From the NCBI GenBank assembly GCA_023421735.1, contig JAEZSP010000009.1:1-64000 (forward strand): DNA of 64,000 bases, given 5' to 3'. Of this stretch, positions 61,578 to 64,000 are shown piece by piece. Positions within the stretch are counted from its first letter, which is position 1, and each line of letters begins with the position of its first letter. The notes under the pieces are model-generated. The model was not told the DNA's origin and ran no database searches. It saw only the letters and a program-made list of their open reading frames with translations. This stretch comes from Bacillota bacterium. GTDB taxonomy: Bacteria > Bacillota_A > Clostridia > Christensenellales > Aristaeellaceae. Position numbers and translations under genes: made by a program.

Positions 61578-63176
61578 TTACTCGAAGTATGCGTACTCGA
61601 AGTAGATATGGCCGATCTTGTTCTTGATGACACCCTTGAGATTCGACTTCACGAGATAGTCGTCCGTCATGGTGTACATCGGCATGCCGGGCATCTGCTC
61701 GCACAGGTACGCCTCGGCGGCGATGAGCGCCTGCTCACGCGCGGCGGGATCGAGTATCATGCTTGCCTCGGCGATCATGTTGTCATAAACGCTGTCGTCC
61801 CAGCCATTCTCGGAGCAGTTGGAGCCGGTAACCCAGATCTTGAGGTTCGCGGACGGATCCAGGTAGTCGCAAGTATAACCATTGCGGCCAACCGAGAAGT
61901 TACCGTTTGCGAGCTCGTCCCAATAGGTCGAGGACTCATAGGTGGTGATGGTGTATTCAACGCCCAGGTTGGTCTTCCACATCTCGCCCAGAATCTGCGC
62001 CATCAGTTTCTGCGTGTCGCTGTTCTGGCAGACGATGTTGACGACCGGGAAGCCCGCGCCGTTCTCATAGCCTGCCTCGGCCATGAGGGACTTCGCCTTG
62101 TCCACGTCTTCTGAGAACATGGCGCCGGCGACGGAGCGATAGGAACCATCGGTGGTCAGGGAAGGCTGGGAATCCGGCACGAAGCCGAACGCCGGGTTCT
62201 CGCTGGTGTAGCCCAGCGCAGTCAGAACCGCCTTGCGGTCGATCGAATAGGAGAACGCCTCACGCACGCGCGGGTCGGAGAACTCGGGCAGGCGGCAGTT
62301 GAAGTCCCAGTACTGAATGCCGATGCGCTCGGAGGAAACGTACTGGTCGGTCGTGCCGTACTCATTCTTTGCATTGATGTCGATGTCGTCCGCGACGTTG
62401 ATATCGTCGTTGTCATAGGCAACGAGAACCGCGGTCGGATCGGCGATGATGTAATAGATCACCTGGTCAATCTTGACGTTTGCTGCATCGTAGTAATTGG
62501 GGTTCTTGGTCATGACCAGCTTATCGAGCGAAGAATACTCGGTGAGCATGAAAGCGCCGTTGGAAACGTAGGTATCAACGGACTTCGTCCACGCGTCGCC
62601 TTCCGCCTCAACCACGTCTTTTTTGACCGGGAAGAAGATGGTCGTCGCGGTCAGGGTCACAAACCAGGGGGCATAATAGGACGTTTCAACAACCAGCGTC
62701 AGATCGTCCGTGGCCTTCACGCCCACGTCGTCGGCCGTCATGGTGCCTTCGTTATATTCTTTGCCGTTTTTCAGCACCCACAGATCGGACGCGGAGCTCG
62801 AGCCGATCTCGGGGTTCAGAACGCGCTTCCAGGAATACTCAAAGTCCTGTGCGGTCAGCGGGGTGCCGTCGGACCACATGAGGCCTTCACGGAGCTTGAA
62901 GGTATAGGTCATGCCGTCTTCCGAAACGTCATAGCTCTCTGCGCAGCCGGGGATGTATGTCTCACCGTCCGGGCCGAGCTTATAAAGGCCCGCGAACAGG
63001 TTCTGAAGCACCACCGAGGAGCGGGAATAGCTGTTAAGGGTGGGATCCATCTGCTGGGGGTCGTCGCTGATCTCATATTTGACGATGTTCTCGCCCTCCG
63101 CGACAGCGCCAAACTGCATGATGCCGGTCGTGAGAAGGAGCGCGAAGGTCAAAAGAAGCGCGAACGTCCTTTTCAT
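61578..63176 (-). CDS. Peptide ABC transporter substrate-binding protein (OppA/DppE-like)
   Basis: A 532-residue family 5 extracellular solute-binding protein. The signal peptide MKRTFALLLTFALLLTTGIM is followed by DPQQMDPTLNSYS, YTFKLREGLMWSDGTPLTAQ (family signature), FNCRLPEFSDPRVREAFSYS and GMPMYTMTDDYLVKSNLKGV. Unusually, there is no lipobox cysteine near the cleavage site, so it is not an obvious lipoprotein. GGAGG precedes the ATG. It is divergent from a peptide permease gene. Confidence 0.92.
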   Translation of the reverse strand: MKRTFALLLTFALLLTTGIMQFGAVAEGENIVKYEISDDPQQMDPTLNSYSRSSVVLQNLFAGLYKLGPDGETYIPGCAESYDVSEDGMTYTFKLREGLMWSDGTPLTAQDFEYSWKRVLNPEIGSSSASDLWVLKNGKEYNEGTMTADDVGVKATDDLTLVVETSYYAPWFVTLTATTIFFPVKKDVVEAEGDAWTKSVDTYVSNGAFMLTEYSSLDKLVMTKNPNYYDAANVKIDQVIYYIIADPTAVLVAYDNDDINVADDIDINAKNEYGTTDQYVSSERIGIQYWDFNCRLPEFSDPRVREAFSYSIDRKAVLTALGYTSENPAFGFVPDSQPSLTTDGSYRSVAGAMFSEDVDKAKSLMAEAGYENGAGFPVVNIVCQNSDTQKLMAQILGEMWKTNLGVEYTITTYESSTYWDELANGNFSVGRNGYTCDYLDPSANLKIWVTGSNCSENGWDDSVYDNMIAEASMILDPAAREQALIAAEAYLCEQMPGMPMYTMTDDYLVKSNLKGVIKNKIGHIYFEYAYFE

Positions 63177-63211
63177 AGTTATACCTCCTGTGTGTTTTTA
63201 TCCTGCCTAAA

Positions 63212-63240
63212 ATCTTAGCAGACGTTGCATTTTGTGTCAA
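63212..63240 (-). promoter_or_regulatory. Promoter of the peptide-binding protein gene
   Basis: On the reverse strand TTGACA and TAAGAT are exactly 17 bases apart, 36 bases before the start. Confidence 0.75.
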
Positions 63241-63330
63241 GTTCCATTGCAAATGAGCGACATGTTTTAACATGAATCGCTCTGAAATGAATTTTTCACA
63301 AAGTATAACATGTAAAAATGGCAGGATACC

Positions 63331-63360
63331 TTTACAGCCTTCCCCCCTTTGCGGTACAAT
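63331..63360 (+). promoter_or_regulatory. Promoter of the peptide permease gene
   Basis: TTTACA and TACAAT are 18 bases apart, 49 bases before the ATG. It is divergent from the binding-protein promoter. Confidence 0.55.
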
Positions 63361-63408
63361 AATCTACATAATCATACAAGCCGGCCGCACGGCCAACCGG
63401 GAGGTTCC

Positions 63409-64000
63409 ATGGTAAAATACATCATCAAGCGCCTGTTCGCGGGGGTTTTAACGATCGTGGTGCTCATCACGATCGCATTTTTCCTCATGCACGCGATGCC
63501 GGGCAACCCCTTCAGTCAGGAGGAGCAAAAAAAACTGACGGCGGAGCAGCTTGAAAAGCTCAAGGTCAAGTATGGCCTGGACAAGCCCGCTTGGGAACAA
63601 TACATAACCTATTGGAAGGGTCTGCTTCGATTCGACTTCGGCAATTCCTACAAAAAACCGGATACCGAGGTCAACGAAATCGTTTTTGCCCACTTCCCCA
63701 CTTCCGCCAAGGTCGGCGGCATTGCCGTGGTCGTGGCGCTCGCGCTGGGCATCCCGCTCGGGATTGCGGCGGCCCTCAACCGCGGGCGGTTCATGGACTG
63801 GTTTTGCATGGTATTTGCGACGGTGGGCATTTCCGCGCCCGTGTTCGTCATCTCGGTGCTTCTCATGTACCTATTGTGCGGCGTATTCCCGCTCTTGCCA
63901 AACTTCGGGCTCAATAGTTGGAAGAGCTATCTTCTGCCCGTCGCATGCCTCGCGTTTAATCCCATCGCCTATATCGCGCGCCAGACGCGCTCCTCCATGC
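63409..64000 (+). CDS. Peptide ABC transporter permease (OppB/DppB-like), partial
   Basis: The first ~197 residues of a DppB/OppB permease, cut by the window end. MVKYIIKRLFAGVLTIVVLI begins the first helix, MHAMPGNPFSQEE is the conserved periplasmic start, and DKPAWEQYITYWKGLLRFDF and VNEIVFAHFPTSAKVGG follow. The EAA loop that contacts the ATPase lies beyond the window. GGGAGG precedes the ATG. With the divergent binding protein it probably forms a peptide importer. Confidence 0.92.
   Translation, partial: MVKYIIKRLFAGVLTIVVLITIAFFLMHAMPGNPFSQEEQKKLTAEQLEKLKVKYGLDKPAWEQYITYWKGLLRFDFGNSYKKPDTEVNEIVFAHFPTSAKVGGIAVVVALALGIPLGIAAALNRGRFMDWFCMVFATVGISAPVFVISVLLMYLLCGVFPLLPNFGLNSWKSYLLPVACLAFNPIAYIARQTRSSM

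Noticed and set aside
1..64000. tRNA, rRNA, CRISPR arrays or an integrated prophage
   Set aside because: I saw no cloverleaf-like sequence, no rRNA-like tract, no regularly spaced repeats and no phage structural genes. A covariance-model scan would be the decisive test.

Overview
The window looks like chromosome of a GC-rich member of the Bacillota, class Clostridia. This rests on a PolC-type replicative polymerase, a T-box leader on thrS, a BofA-like sporulation protein, an energy-coupling-factor (ECF) transporter module, a GGGtGRT/NifU-like pair and strong AGGAGG ribosome binding sites with frequent GTG and some TTG starts. No rRNA, tRNA or CRISPR array was found. The genus cannot be fixed from the sequence alone.

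Region 1 (about 1-13,540) is accessory and partly decayed. It opens with a fused pair of broken transposases (IS4 family joined to IS256 family). An outward-facing exported protein follows. Then comes a forward cluster at 2,353-9,020: an HTH-type protein, a transmembrane Ser/Thr kinase-NACHT ATPase, an exported protein, a frameshifted exported zinc-knuckle gene, and an exported MORN-repeat/zinc-knuckle protein. A decayed BspA-type leucine-rich-repeat gene, a MalT-like LuxR regulator (a second STAND ATPase), another exported protein and an aldo/keto reductase fragment complete the island. The kinase-NACHT cluster is the best candidate for an undescribed system.

Region 2 (13,582-20,227) is metabolic. 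It has a sugar-phosphate isomerase-like gene with a dyad operator over its promoter, a methyltransferase, and a reverse-strand run of 3-hydroxyisobutyrate-type dehydrogenase, D-galactonate dehydratase, GNAT acetyltransferase and FAD oxidoreductase. That run directly follows polC with no visible terminator.

Region 3 (20,254-32,860) is the conserved reverse-strand block rpsB-tsf-pyrH-frr-uppS-cdsA-dxr-rseP-ispG-polC, covering translation, isoprenoid/undecaprenyl synthesis, phospholipid synthesis and replication. Intrinsic terminators flank pyrH, and frr has its own promoter.

Region 4 (32,831-40,980) holds T-box-controlled thrS, two small membrane proteins (one BofA-like), an APH-fold kinase, a NUDIX hydrolase and the glycolytic operon pgk-tpiA-gpmI.

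Region 5 (41,039-49,076) holds ecfA1-ecfA2-ecfT-truA followed by a pyrophosphatase-like gene, ybaK and a membrane protein, all overlapping or abutting. The NifU-like/GGGtGRT pair and a MATE transporter come next.

Region 6 (49,078-64,000) holds uvrB, a xylose-isomerase-fold gene and uvrA, then two paralogous membrane proteins (one with a premature stop), an M20 amidohydrolase, mntP, a Tet(M)-like GTPase, pssA, a peptide-binding protein and, divergently, the start of a peptide ABC permease cut by the window end.
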